Source of the DNA: Cognatundibacterium rugosum
GTDB taxonomy: Bacteria; Pseudomonadota; Gammaproteobacteria; Burkholderiales; Burkholderiaceae_D
Length of the DNA stretch: 52,637 bases
Assembly: GCF_014284365.1 (NCBI RefSeq)
Contig: NZ_JACOGG010000020.1
Span: 1 to 52,637, forward strand
Direction of reading: 5' to 3'
Part shown: positions 45,271-52,637 of the stretch, piece after piece
How the letters are laid out: each line of letters begins with the position of its first letter
Numbering within the stretch: position 1 is the stretch's first letter
Notes under the pieces: generated by a model
Seen by the model: the letters and a program-made list of their open reading frames with translations, nothing else
What the model was told of the DNA's origin: nothing
Database searches by the model: none
Position numbers and translations under genes: made by a program

Positions 45271-45945
45271 ATGCAATTAGCTGGCAGCGAACATTCTTTC
45301 GGCGGCTCACGTGAGCGCTTTATCGCCAAGGTATTTAATCATCTGGGTGGTGCTATCCTGGCTTTCACTGCGGTAGAAGTCCTGATTTTCAGCTCAGGTT
45401 TGTCGGTAGCGATTAATCAGGCCATGCGTGCACTGCCCTGGATCGCCATCATGGGTGCATTTATTCTGATCAGCTGGCTGGCCTCACGCGCAGCGCATCA
45501 GGTGGAAAGCCTGGCGGCGCAGTATGCGGCACTGGGTGTGTTTATTGTGGCGGAGGCGATTATTTTTGTGCCACTGCTGACCATCGCCAATCAGGTCGCA
45601 CCGGGCGCGATTTCGAATGCAGGCCTGATCACGGTATTCGCCACGCTGGGTCTGGTTGGTATCGCTTATGTGTCGCGTAAAGATTTTTCTTTCCTGGGCA
45701 GCATATTGAAATGGGGTGGTCTGCTGGCACTGGTGACTATCCTGTGCGGTGCAATTTTCGGTTTTCAGCTGGGTATGTTTTTCAGTATCGCGATGATCGG
45801 TCTGGCAGGTGGCGCGATTCTGTATGACGCATCCAACATCATTCATCATTATCCGGAAGACCGTTATGTCGGCGCAGCACTGGAATTGTTCGCGTCGGTG
45901 GCAATGATGTTCTGGTACGTACTGCGCCTGTTCCTGCGCCGTTAA
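45271..45945 (+). CDS. Bax inhibitor-1/YccA family membrane protein (second copy)
   Basis: The 224-residue protein has seven hydrophobic segments, with FLGSILKWGGLLALVTILCGAIFG and the closing ASNIIHHYPEDRYVGAALELFASVAMMFWYVLRLFLRR typical of the BI-1 family. AGGAG at 45261-45265 fixes the ATG at 45271 in a frame that opens at 45160. It is a diverged paralog of the gene at 14575 and is followed by a strong terminator, so it is a single-gene unit. Relatives modulate membrane protease FtsH or ion flux. Confidence 0.9.
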   Translation: MQLAGSEHSFGGSRERFIAKVFNHLGGAILAFTAVEVLIFSSGLSVAINQAMRALPWIAIMGAFILISWLASRAAHQVESLAAQYAALGVFIVAEAIIFVPLLTIANQVAPGAISNAGLITVFATLGLVGIAYVSRKDFSFLGSILKWGGLLALVTILCGAIFGFQLGMFFSIAMIGLAGGAILYDASNIIHHYPEDRYVGAALELFASVAMMFWYVLRLFLRR

Positions 45946-45978
45946 GACGGTTTTATTCGCTACAAATTGCTATAAGCC

Positions 45979-46010
45979 AGCCGCTGTCAGAATTCGACAG
46001 CGGCTTTTTT
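45979..46010 (+). terminator. Intrinsic terminator of the second BI-1 gene
   Basis: AGCCGCTGTC (45979-45988), loop AGAATTC, GACAGCGGCT (45996-46005) and five T (46006-46010) make a strong terminator about 34 bp after the stop. Its tail reaches the stop codon of the convergent DUF1232 gene. Confidence 0.93.
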
Positions 46011-46356
46011 ATGTCAGACTGTCCGGGCCGCCAAACCATTTACGTAACTGCTCCCCCGCACGTTGCTTGACGTCGTTATCAATGTAATGACCTACGGTGA
46101 CCAGCGCAGCAGCCAATACGCCCAGATCATCGGTATAACCAACACCGGGCAAGACATCAGGAATCGCATCCAGTGGGGAAATAAAATAGGCAAGCGCGCC
46201 GAAAATCGCGGTTTTCGCCCACAGCGGGGTGTCCGGCCTTTGCGCTGCGTAGTACAGGCACAATGCTTTTTCCACCACTTCACGTCCTGCCTGGCTGGCA
46301 AAAGCGCGTAACTTAGCCCAGAAACCGGCATCGCTATAGGATTCAGCAGCTTTCAT
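46009..46356 (-). CDS. DUF1232 (YkvA-like) membrane protein
   Basis: The 115-residue protein has the DUF1232 core: ALCLYYAAQRPDTPLWAKTAIFGALAYFISPLDAIPDVLPGVGYTDDLGVLAAAL, with the conserved SPLDAIPD. It is a small inner-membrane protein of unknown function. The frame begins with a GTG at 46368, but GAGG before ATG 46356 sets the start. It lies downstream of priA on the minus strand, 40 bp away. Confidence 0.88.
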   Translation of the reverse strand: MKAAESYSDAGFWAKLRAFASQAGREVVEKALCLYYAAQRPDTPLWAKTAIFGALAYFISPLDAIPDVLPGVGYTDDLGVLAAALVTVGHYIDNDVKQRAGEQLRKWFGGPDSLT

Positions 46357-46395
46357 TGTGCACCTCACTTATTCAAACTTAGGTGAGTAAGCCTA

Positions 46396-48447
46396 TCATA
46401 TATCTACAGGATCAATTTCCAGACTCCATTTGACGCGGCTCTTCCAGCTGCGTAACTCCGTGATCCAGAGCCGGGCAAATGCCTGTAATGCCGGGCGTGA
46501 GGCGGATTCGATCAATAGCTGGGCACGGTCGCGATTCGCCACGCGTGTCATGGTCATAGGAATAGGATCGTTGATGGTGATCATGGGGTGCGGCATACAG
46601 GCAGCCGCCTGTTGCAGAAAATCCAGCGCAGTTTGTAATTCACGCGCTTCTGCCCTGAGCAGCGCCTGATACATGTAAGGCGGCAATTGCGCCTGTTCGC
46701 GCTCGGCCAGCATATCGGCCGCGAAATGGCGGTAATTGTGCGCCATCAGCGCGTGATACAACGGATGATCGGGATAACGGGTCTGGACATAGACTTCAGA
46801 CGCATTGCCCCCTTCGGCCTGGGCACGGCGTCCGGCGCGGCCTGCGACCTGCATCAGTTGGGCAAACAGCCGTTCGCTGGCGCGGTAATCCTGAGAAAAC
46901 AGGGCGGCATCCGGGTTCAGGGCCGCCACCAACGTCAGACGCTGAAAATCATGGCCTTTGGCGACCATCTGGGTGCCGATCAGGATATCCACCTCCCCCT
47001 CGTGTACCCGTTCAAACGCAGCAGCGGCGCTGCCTTTAAGGCGGGTAGAGTCGGCATCGATGCGAAATACCCGCGCCTCGGGGAACATGGCGGCCAGGGT
47101 TTCCTCCAGCCTTTGCGTGCCACGACCCAGTGGCTGTAAATCAATATTGCCGCAAGTCGGGCAGGCGCGCGGTATGCGCTGCTCCAGACCGCAATGATGG
47201 CAGCGCAAGCGATGATCGCCTTTATGCATGACCAGATTGGCGGTACAGCGCGTGCACTGGCTGATCCAGCCACAGGCATCGCAGGACAACACCGGCGCAT
47301 AGCCGCGCCGGTTCAGGAATAGCAAGGATTGCTCGCCCTTCTCCAGCCTGAGCCGGATGGCGGCGATCAGGCGTTGACTCAGGCCCTCGCTGGGTTTTTC
47401 TTTTTCCAGATTGATGATCTTAACGATGGGTAAGACTGCATCCTGCACCGCACGCTGACTGAGTTCCGACAACTGATAACGCCCATGCTGGACCGCATAC
47501 CAGCTTTCCAGCGAAGGCGTCGCCGAGCCCAGCAATACCGGTATCTGGCGCTGATGCGCGCGCCACACGGCGAGGTCGCGCGCCGAGTAACGCAAGCCTT
47601 CCTGCTGTTTATACGAGGGGTCATGCTCTTCATCGACGATGACTAACTGCAGATCCGGCAGCGAGGCAAAAATAGCCAGCCGGGTCCCCAGGATAATCCG
47701 TGCAGCACCAGTGTGTGCGGCTAGCCAATGTAGCAAGCGCTCACCTTCTGCCAACCCGCTATGCAGTGTAGCCAGCATCACGCCAGGAAAACGATGGCGG
47801 ATATGGGTTTCAAACTGAGGCGTCAAATTAATTTCCGGAACCAGAATCAAGACTTGTGCGGTAGCTGATTGCGCCAGTATGCGTGCTGCAGCCTGCAGAT
47901 AGACTTCGGTTTTGCCACTGCCGGTGACGCCGAACAATAATCTGGGTGCAAAGCCTTTACCCTCCGTCACCGCCGCCACCGCAGCTGCCTGTTCTGCATT
48001 CAGGCTGGCCTCCTGTTGTGCGACGGGAGTTTGCGTTGGGGCCGCAGTCAGTTTGCTGAGCTTTTTAAGTGCACGGTCGAGGGCGACAGTTTTGATCGCT
48101 TTCAGATTCTTAGGCAGCGAAGGTAACACCACCTCACCCAGCGGACGCTGGTAATACTCTGCCGCAAAACGGGCCAGGCCCAGCCACTCTTCACTCAGTG
48201 GCGGCAACTGTGGCCGCGCGGCCAGTACATCACGGATCTTTTCCGGCGGCACCGCCGTTTCATGCAAGATCTGCAGCACGATACCCGTGATTTGCTGGCT
48301 GCCAAACGGGATCAGCACCAGGCTGCCAATGGCTGGAACCGGCAACAAGGCACCCGCCTCATCGCGCAAGGAAAAACGATAATCAAAAAAACTGTCAAGT
48401 GGGGTATCGATCGCGACCCGCAGAAATACCGGTTCAGACAAGCTCAT
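46396..48447 (-). CDS. priA: Primosomal protein N' (PriA helicase)
   Basis: PriA restarts stalled replication forks by recognising branched DNA and loading DnaB. The 683-residue protein has the N-terminal DNA-binding domain, Walker A LLFGVTGSGKTEV, DEEH in VIVDEEHDPSYKQQEGLRYSARD, the paired zinc-binding Cys (CDACGWISQCTRC, CHHCGLEQRIPRACPTC) and helicase motifs VATKGHDFQR-type (IGTQMVAKGHDF) and MQVAGRAGRR. Length is a little below E. coli PriA. It starts at MSLSEPVFLRV. Confidence 0.96.
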   Translation of the reverse strand: MSLSEPVFLRVAIDTPLDSFFDYRFSLRDEAGALLPVPAIGSLVLIPFGSQQITGIVLQILHETAVPPEKIRDVLAARPQLPPLSEEWLGLARFAAEYYQRPLGEVVLPSLPKNLKAIKTVALDRALKKLSKLTAAPTQTPVAQQEASLNAEQAAAVAAVTEGKGFAPRLLFGVTGSGKTEVYLQAAARILAQSATAQVLILVPEINLTPQFETHIRHRFPGVMLATLHSGLAEGERLLHWLAAHTGAARIILGTRLAIFASLPDLQLVIVDEEHDPSYKQQEGLRYSARDLAVWRAHQRQIPVLLGSATPSLESWYAVQHGRYQLSELSQRAVQDAVLPIVKIINLEKEKPSEGLSQRLIAAIRLRLEKGEQSLLFLNRRGYAPVLSCDACGWISQCTRCTANLVMHKGDHRLRCHHCGLEQRIPRACPTCGNIDLQPLGRGTQRLEETLAAMFPEARVFRIDADSTRLKGSAAAAFERVHEGEVDILIGTQMVAKGHDFQRLTLVAALNPDAALFSQDYRASERLFAQLMQVAGRAGRRAQAEGGNASEVYVQTRYPDHPLYHALMAHNYRHFAADMLAEREQAQLPPYMYQALLRAEARELQTALDFLQQAAACMPHPMITINDPIPMTMTRVANRDRAQLLIESASRPALQAFARLWITELRSWKSRVKWSLEIDPVDI

Positions 48448-48919
48448 ACGCCCTGTTTGGCCACGCTAAGTATTGGTTTCATAAGCAGTTTTTGAGATAT
48501 CCACAATTTCTGTGGACAACTTTGTGGAGAAAGCCCTATTGACAAACGTTTTGATTAGGAATGGCGCGGGTTTCCAGCCGGTCAGCGCTCAGCAAGTCAA
48601 TATTTTACCCGTTTAAAATCAATGACTTACAAATTTTTGCAAATTAAAACAAAAATATTTCTGGCTTTTTTTGCTGTGCCCAGATTTTGTGCATAAGTAA
48701 GTAAGGTGAAATGAAAAATTGCAAACAGATGGCCGCATCTGATCTGCATTTCCAGCCCATTCTGACCGGAAAAGCGCATGAAATATACGTTTTGCAACGC
48801 AACATGACGTATGAAGGCGCTTGTCGGGCACAACACACTTGCTGAAGGCTTTATTGCTGTATGTGCAAAGCAGCCAGCGCCCCGTTACGGTGCGGTGCGG
48901 CGCTGGCTATCGACATCAC
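48448..48919. other. Intergenic region with DnaA-box cluster (left of hemE)
   Basis: This 472-bp gap between priA and hemE has no gene. It holds DnaA-box-like 9-mers: ATATCCACA (48497-48505), TGTGGACAA (48511-48519), TGTGGAGAA (48523-48531), each one mismatch from TTATNCACA, and a perfect TGTGCATAA (48688-48696). An AT-rich stretch 48600-48720 contains TTTTTGCAAATT. The same order of elements recurs in the gap on the other side of hemE. The end of the gap holds the hemE terminator hairpin. Confidence 0.6.
48872..48908 (-). terminator. Hairpin after hemE
   Basis: AGCCAGCGCC (48872-48881) and GGCGCTGGCT (48899-48908) form a perfect 10-bp stem with a 17-nt loop, 11 bp beyond the hemE stop. The following T-run is short on the minus strand, so termination is probable but may be incomplete. 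Confidence 0.6.
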
Positions 48920-50008
48920 TTAAGCAGCCTGACGCTGGCTGCGGCTATAGCTGTGAACCGTCTCGACCAGAACGCTGACCGCTTCCGGTGGTGTGAACTG
49001 GGAAATACCATGCCCCAGATTGAACACATGCCCCTGACCTGGGGTTGGCTTGCCATAGGCATCCAGTGTGGCAATAACCTGAGCCTTGATTTGTTCCGGC
49101 TCAGCAAACAGCACAGCCGGGTCCAGATTGCCTTGCAAGGCGACCTGATGTCCTACCCGAGCACGCGCCTGACCCAGGTTCACGGTCCAGTCCAGGCCGA
49201 CTGCGTCAGCACCGATAGCGGCTATCTGTTCCAGCCATAAGCCACCGCCTTTGGTGAATACAATGGCAGGAATACGCTGGCCATTTTTCTCTTTTTGTAT
49301 TTGCTGAATGATGTCCCGCATGTACTTGAGCGAGAAAGCATGGTATTCCGCATCCGCCAGCGCCCCGCCCCAGCTGTCGAAAATCATCACAGCCTGGGCA
49401 CCGGCATCGATCTGCGCATTGAGATAGCTGGCAACTGCATCGGCATTGGTTTTCAGGATATGGTGCATCAGGTCAGGACGCTGATACATCATCTTCTTCA
49501 CAGTATGGAATTCACGCGAACCCTGCCCCTCAACCATATAGCAAGCCAGTGTCCACGGGCTGCCAGAAAAACCGATCAGCGGTACCCGGCCATTGAGCGC
49601 ATGGCGGATCTGAGTCACTGCATCAAACACGTACTGCAGGCTGCCTGCCTCGGGAACGCGCAAGGCCAGCACGTCTTTTTCATCGGCCAGACGGCGCTCA
49701 AACTTCGGTCCTTCACCCTCTTCAAAATACAGACCCAGACCCATCGCATCCGGCACCGTCAGGATGTCAGAAAACAGGATGGCCGCATCCAGAGGATAAC
49801 GGTCTATCGGTTGTAGGGTGACTTCGGTCGCGAAATCCGGATTTTTTGCCAGCCCCATGAACGAACCTGCGCCTTTACGGGTCGCGCGGTATTCAGGCAG
49901 ATAGCGACCCGCCTGACGCATCAGCCACAAGGGCGTGTAGTCAGTTTCCTGACGCAACAAGGCTTTGAGGAAAGTGTCATTTTTTAAAGGAGCAAAGGAT
50001 GTGGACAT
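48920..50008 (-). CDS. hemE: Uroporphyrinogen decarboxylase
   Basis: HemE converts uroporphyrinogen III to coproporphyrinogen III in haem synthesis. The 362-residue protein has the family hallmarks: [19 protein letters not shown] near residue 28-44, [12 protein letters not shown] near residue 84-95, [19 protein letters not shown], and [16 protein letters not shown] at the end. It starts [11 protein letters not shown]. The upstream gap (50009-50427) holds a MITE-like repeat and a DnaA-box region, so its promoter may lie in or beside them. Confidence 0.98.
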   Translation of the reverse strand: MSTSFAPLKNDTFLKALLRQETDYTPLWLMRQAGRYLPEYRATRKGAGSFMGLAKNPDFATEVTLQPIDRYPLDAAILFSDILTVPDAMGLGLYFEEGEGPKFERRLADEKDVLALRVPEAGSLQYVFDAVTQIRHALNGRVPLIGFSGSPWTLACYMVEGQGSREFHTVKKMMYQRPDLMHHILKTNADAVASYLNAQIDAGAQAVMIFDSWGGALADAEYHAFSLKYMRDIIQQIQKEKNGQRIPAIVFTKGGGLWLEQIAAIGADAVGLDWTVNLGQARARVGHQVALQGNLDPAVLFAEPEQIKAQVIATLDAYGKPTPGQGHVFNLGHGISQFTPPEAVSVLVETVHSYSRSQRQAA

Positions 50009-50034
50009 GTCAGCTTTCTAAGAGGCAGTTTCTT

Positions 50035-50147
50035 TAGGACTTACGCAAAATTGTCCCAACAAGGCATGGCGACGCAGGCAGTACGCATAGTACAAGGTTC
50101 ACTACCTGGAGCCATAACGCCGCTGGGGCGGTTTTGCGTAAGTCCTA
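50035..50147. mobile_element. 113-bp MITE-like element
   Basis: Perfect 16-bp inverted ends TAGGACTTACGCAAAA (50035-50050) and TTTTGCGTAAGTCCTA (50132-50147) enclose 81 bp with no coding capacity. TA at both outer ends may be the target duplication. The ends resemble those of IS5-like insertion sequences, so it is probably a non-autonomous derivative mobilised by such an element elsewhere. It sits 27 bp upstream of the hemE start. Confidence 0.8.
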
Positions 50148-50427
50148 TTCTTTTATGATCAGAACAGCCAGCATTATCGCTTAAGCTGCCGTGATCAGCA
50201 TCTGATCTCGCGCAAGACTGGCGCGTCAGACAAAAACGGATAAGACCGCAGCTGTGGATAACTTTGTGGACAGCTTTTACTTATTTGAGGTTTACTTCGA
50301 TTTTATCATCATGGTTATTAAATAATCCGCATAACTATATGATTTCATTGACTTTATTTACGTTAACTAATTTTGCAAATTTAAATTGCTTAAAATTTGT
50401 GCTTGACAGACTGTGCATAAGTAACAT
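50148..50427. other. DnaA-box and AT-rich region (right of hemE)
   Basis: This gap between the SGNH hydrolase gene and hemE holds TGTGGATAA (50253-50261, perfect DnaA box), TGTGGACAG (50265-50273, two mismatches) and TGTGCATAA (50412-50420, perfect), around a strongly AT-rich stretch 50281-50400 that contains TTTTGCAAATT (50371-50381). No gene is visible. The order matches the region left of hemE. Confidence 0.6.
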
Positions 50428-51195
50428 TCACGAACACAGATTTTTGTGTTTCCCTACATACATTGTGAGTAATTGCTCCGCCCACAGCGCTGCGCCCACC
50501 GCGGAAGGATGGTAGCCATCAATCGCCATACAGCGCTTATCGCGCATGACAGGCATGGCAACATGGCACAGTTGTGGCGATGTCTGTAAGGAGCAAGCAA
50601 CCAGCTCAGCCACAACACGATCCAGACTTGCTGCCTTGTAGCCGAGCACCTGGCGTAACGGAGCAGGTAAAGCTGGAAATTCAGCCAGTTTAGGCACACC
50701 TGAGATCAGGATCTGTGCCGCTGGCCAGCGCGCCTGCAATTGCTGCAATAAAGCCGCCATCTGACGCCGGTATGCGGCTACCGGTGTCAATGCGGTCGTG
50801 TCGTTCACCCCGAAGCTCAACAAAATGATATCCACGGCATCTGTGTGCGAGGCTGGTAACTGCTGTAACCAGCTGGAAGCCGCCTCCAGTCTGGCGCCAT
50901 TTTCAGCCAGTACCTGCCAATGCACCTGACAGTTCTGCTGCTGCGCGAGTAAAGCCGCAAAACGGCCACACAGGCTGTCTTCGTAATGCGCGACGCCGAC
51001 ACCTGCCATCGGCGATTCACCGATACCTAAGACCCGCAAAGTCCGGTTAGCGTCGTGCGGTCCGGCCAATCCGAACGACTGACCCGCAGCGATCGGCAGA
51101 CGCGGCGTGATACGGCGGGTACGTCTGCCCTGCCACCATAGCAAGGGGAACAGCGCAGCAGCCAGTAATTCTGGTGCGTAATCGCGCAGTGCCAA
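50428..51195 (-). CDS. SGNH/GDSL-family hydrolase
   Basis: The 255-residue protein has an N-terminal hydrophobic anchor (ELLAAALFPLLWWQGRR), then the SGNH blocks: GIGESPMAG (Ser nucleophile region), a Gly/Asn block in SFGVNDTTAL, and DGYHPSAVGAALWAEQL (Asp-His). It is probably a membrane-anchored esterase or lipase of the periplasm. It starts 3 bp after the PPK2 stop, so it shares a transcript. Substrate unknown. Confidence 0.88.
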   Translation of the reverse strand: MALRDYAPELLAAALFPLLWWQGRRTRRITPRLPIAAGQSFGLAGPHDANRTLRVLGIGESPMAGVGVAHYEDSLCGRFAALLAQQQNCQVHWQVLAENGARLEAASSWLQQLPASHTDAVDIILLSFGVNDTTALTPVAAYRRQMAALLQQLQARWPAAQILISGVPKLAEFPALPAPLRQVLGYKAASLDRVVAELVACSLQTSPQLCHVAMPVMRDKRCMAIDGYHPSAVGAALWAEQLLTMYVGKHKNLCS

Positions 51196-51198
51196 GAC

Positions 51199-52023
51199 CT
51201 ACTCGACTTTCAGTTTGCTGAATTCAGGATTACCCGGCGGGAAGCTTAATTGCAAACTTTCCAGTCTTTCCAACACAATGCTGGCGATCACCAGATTACG
51301 TTGCGTCTTCGAGTCGGATGGAATCACGTACCAGGGCGCATAAGGCGTATCAGTCGCTTTGAGGGCCCGTTCATAAGCATCCTGATACGCATCCCAGTGT
51401 TCACGCTCAGCCAAGTCCTGAGGATCAAATTTCCAGTGTTTGGCGGGGTCAGCCAACCTTTCCTGCAAACGCGATTTTTGTTCGTCTTTCGAGATATGCA
51501 GGAAAAACTTCAGGATGATGGTGCCGGTTTCGCTCAGCATGCGTTCGAAATCGCGGATATGCGCGTAACGCTGTTCACATTCCGCCGCAGTAATCCATTC
51601 ATGCACACGTGCGATCAGCACCTCTTCATAATGGCTGCGGTTAAAGATCACCATTTCGCCCTTAGCCGGGACTTCCTGATGCACGCGCCACAGATAATCG
51701 TGATCTTTCTCGGCATTACTCGGCGCTTTGAACGCGACGGTCCGTGCGCCCAGCGGATTGACCTGCCCGAATACCGCTTTGACAGTTCCGTCTTTGCCAG
51801 AAGTATCCATGCCTTGCAGGATAATCAGGAGCTTCGGCGCATGGGCTGCAACAAAGATTTCTTGCAGATCAGAGATTTTTTCGCCGATACGCAAAGTCTG
51901 TAACTTATCCACCGCCTTGGCATCGGGCTGGCCAGCGGCAGCGGCACCGATTAATTTACGATTTGCGTCACTGTCTTTGAGTTTGAAGCCTTGAGGCAAA
52001 TGGAATACTTCGGCAATACTCAT
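51199..52023 (-). CDS. ppk2: Polyphosphate kinase 2 family protein
   Basis: PPK2 uses polyphosphate to phosphorylate nucleotides. The 274-residue protein has Walker A in LQGMDTSGKDGTVK, the lid region with VFNRSHYEEVL-type FNRSHYEEVLIARVH, a Walker B-like segment around IILKFFLHISKDEQ, and PWYVIPSDSKTQRN at the end. Length fits the single-domain PPK2 class. It lies between the CoA-binding gene and the SGNH hydrolase on one transcript. Confidence 0.92.
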   Translation of the reverse strand: MSIAEVFHLPQGFKLKDSDANRKLIGAAAAGQPDAKAVDKLQTLRIGEKISDLQEIFVAAHAPKLLIILQGMDTSGKDGTVKAVFGQVNPLGARTVAFKAPSNAEKDHDYLWRVHQEVPAKGEMVIFNRSHYEEVLIARVHEWITAAECEQRYAHIRDFERMLSETGTIILKFFLHISKDEQKSRLQERLADPAKHWKFDPQDLAEREHWDAYQDAYERALKATDTPYAPWYVIPSDSKTQRNLVIASIVLERLESLQLSFPPGNPEFSKLKVE

Positions 52024-52047
52024 ACGTAGAACTCCTGATCAGGTGGA

Positions 52048-52482
52048 TTAGCACTGGGAAAAACGCTTACGGTGTTCAATTTTCAGACACAGATCCATCA
52101 CCACCAGCAAACCCGCCGCCTGCGCGGTGGCTGCCGCCTGGGGATGAGTGATGCCGGATTGCATCCACAGGCAGCGCGCACCTATCTGTATTGCTTGCTG
52201 CGCGAGTTGTGGCATATAGCTGGCCTGCCGGAAGCAATCGACGATATCTATCGTATATGCCTGCGCTGCCGCCAGCAAATCGGGATACACCAGTTCACCG
52301 AGCAAAGTTTGTCCGGCCAGACCGGGATTCACCGGCACGATGCGATAGCCCTGTTGCTGCATGTATGCAGCCACCTGATGGCTGGGGCGCTCAGGATTGG
52401 CGGAAAAGCCAGGCACAGCGATCGTGCGGCTGCGCACGAGGCAAGCACCGATCGCATCATGACTGGTTGTATCGGTATGCAT
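52048..52482 (-). CDS. CoA-binding domain protein (YccU-like)
   Basis: The 144-residue protein has the CoA_binding Rossmann fold: TIAVPGFSANPERPSHQVAAYMQQQGYRIVPVNPG near residues 20-54, then ARCLWMQSGITHPQAAATAQAAGLLVVMDLCLKIEH, with Gly-rich turns. YccU-like proteins are small and their physiological role is unclear. A GGGAG ribosome site precedes the ATG. An IS3-family end lies 31 bp upstream, so its native promoter may have been displaced. Confidence 0.88.
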   Translation of the reverse strand: MHTDTTSHDAIGACLVRSRTIAVPGFSANPERPSHQVAAYMQQQGYRIVPVNPGLAGQTLLGELVYPDLLAAAQAYTIDIVDCFRQASYMPQLAQQAIQIGARCLWMQSGITHPQAAATAQAAGLLVVMDLCLKIEHRKRFSQC

Positions 52483-52513
52483 CTGCGCTCCCGGAAAAAT
52501 AAAAAGGCAGCCT

Positions 52514-52637
52514 GTGAAGTGACCCCATTTAGTTGGACAGCTTGATAGTTACGTGGCCAAGGGCTGATTCCTGTATTGAACAGGACTCAGCCCTTTTAAT
52601 TTCAGTTTTATACGGTCATGATTATAGTAGTGGATGT
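52514..52637. mobile_element. IS3-family insertion sequence, cut by window end
   Basis: The sequence TGAAGTGACCCCATTTAGT resembles the terminal inverted repeat of an IS3-family (IS150 group) element. The transposase end follows on the minus strand. Only about 124 bp are inside the window, so the other end and the target duplication cannot be seen. Confidence 0.8.
52549..52637 (-). CDS. IS3-family transposase OrfB, C-terminal fragment
   Basis: On the minus strand the last 28 codons read IHYYNHDRIKLKLKGLSPVQ followed by YRNQPLAT and a TAA at 52549-52551. This is the classic end of IS3-family OrfB after the integrase core. The rest of the gene lies beyond the window. Confidence 0.88.
   Translation of the reverse strand, partial: IHYYNHDRIKLKLKGLSPVQYRNQPLAT

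Noticed and set aside
48619..48838. Three overlapping minus-strand frames of 64-70 codons
   Set aside because: They lie in the AT-rich DnaA-box gap, overlap each other in all frames and show no family resemblance.
1..52637. tRNA and rRNA genes
   Set aside because: No tRNA cloverleaf pattern or rRNA sequence was recognised by eye; a tRNAscan run would be needed to be certain.

Overview
The window looks like chromosome of a betaproteobacterium, most likely Burkholderiales/Oxalobacteraceae (Undibacterium/Herminiimonas-like). This rests on the gene order DUF1631 - topB - smg - dprA - LysM protein - def/fmt, on hemE next to priA, and on protein family resemblance from memory. No database search was possible.

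Layout. 245-8493 (minus): DUF1631 protein, topoisomerase III with a long basic tail, Smg, DprA and a secreted LysM protein. 8648-11513 (plus): def-fmt, then two overlapping lipoprotein genes, the second FlgO-like. 11535-14343: an EamA exporter divergent from a LysR regulator, then an NhaR-like LysR gene. 14575-20468 (plus): a Bax-inhibitor-1 family protein, TerC, then a leader carrying what reads as a SAM-II riboswitch plus an intrinsic terminator in front of metH. 20476-25003 (minus): a five-gene set under a promoter whose -10 box lies in a Fur-box-like sequence. It encodes a di-haem peroxidase lipoprotein, a porin, an FMN-binding protein with an SGAT flavinylation site, ApbE and a four-helix histidine-rich membrane protein. 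This is probably an iron-regulated envelope electron-transfer system. 25442-28831: a bactofilin-like repeat protein and a small accessory cluster (HigB/HigA-type toxin-antitoxin with a palindromic operator, an AAA ATPase, an AT-rich HNH nuclease gene).

29232-34399: S46 peptidase, a structured leader, dbpA, arylamine N-acetyltransferase and a DUF3052-like protein. 34496-42205 (minus): a 2569-residue autotransporter-like adhesin made of Fn3 and Ig-like repeats with 270-bp and 1056-bp repeat periods. Divergent from it, 42596-45185 (plus) holds three tandem phage-collar-domain proteins, a DUF6916-like protein and a GNAT acetyltransferase. Their leader contains an intrinsic terminator with no upstream gene to serve. 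45271-52482: a second BI-1 protein, DUF1232 protein, priA, hemE, SGNH hydrolase, PPK2 and a CoA-binding protein. The two gaps flanking hemE share an arrangement of DnaA boxes and AT-rich DNA, and one also carries a 113-bp MITE-like element. The window ends inside an IS3-family insertion sequence.

Best candidates for something new: the SAM-II/metH switch, the Fur-controlled flavinylation operon, the collar-protein operon with its attenuator-like leader, and the paired DnaA-box regions around hemE.
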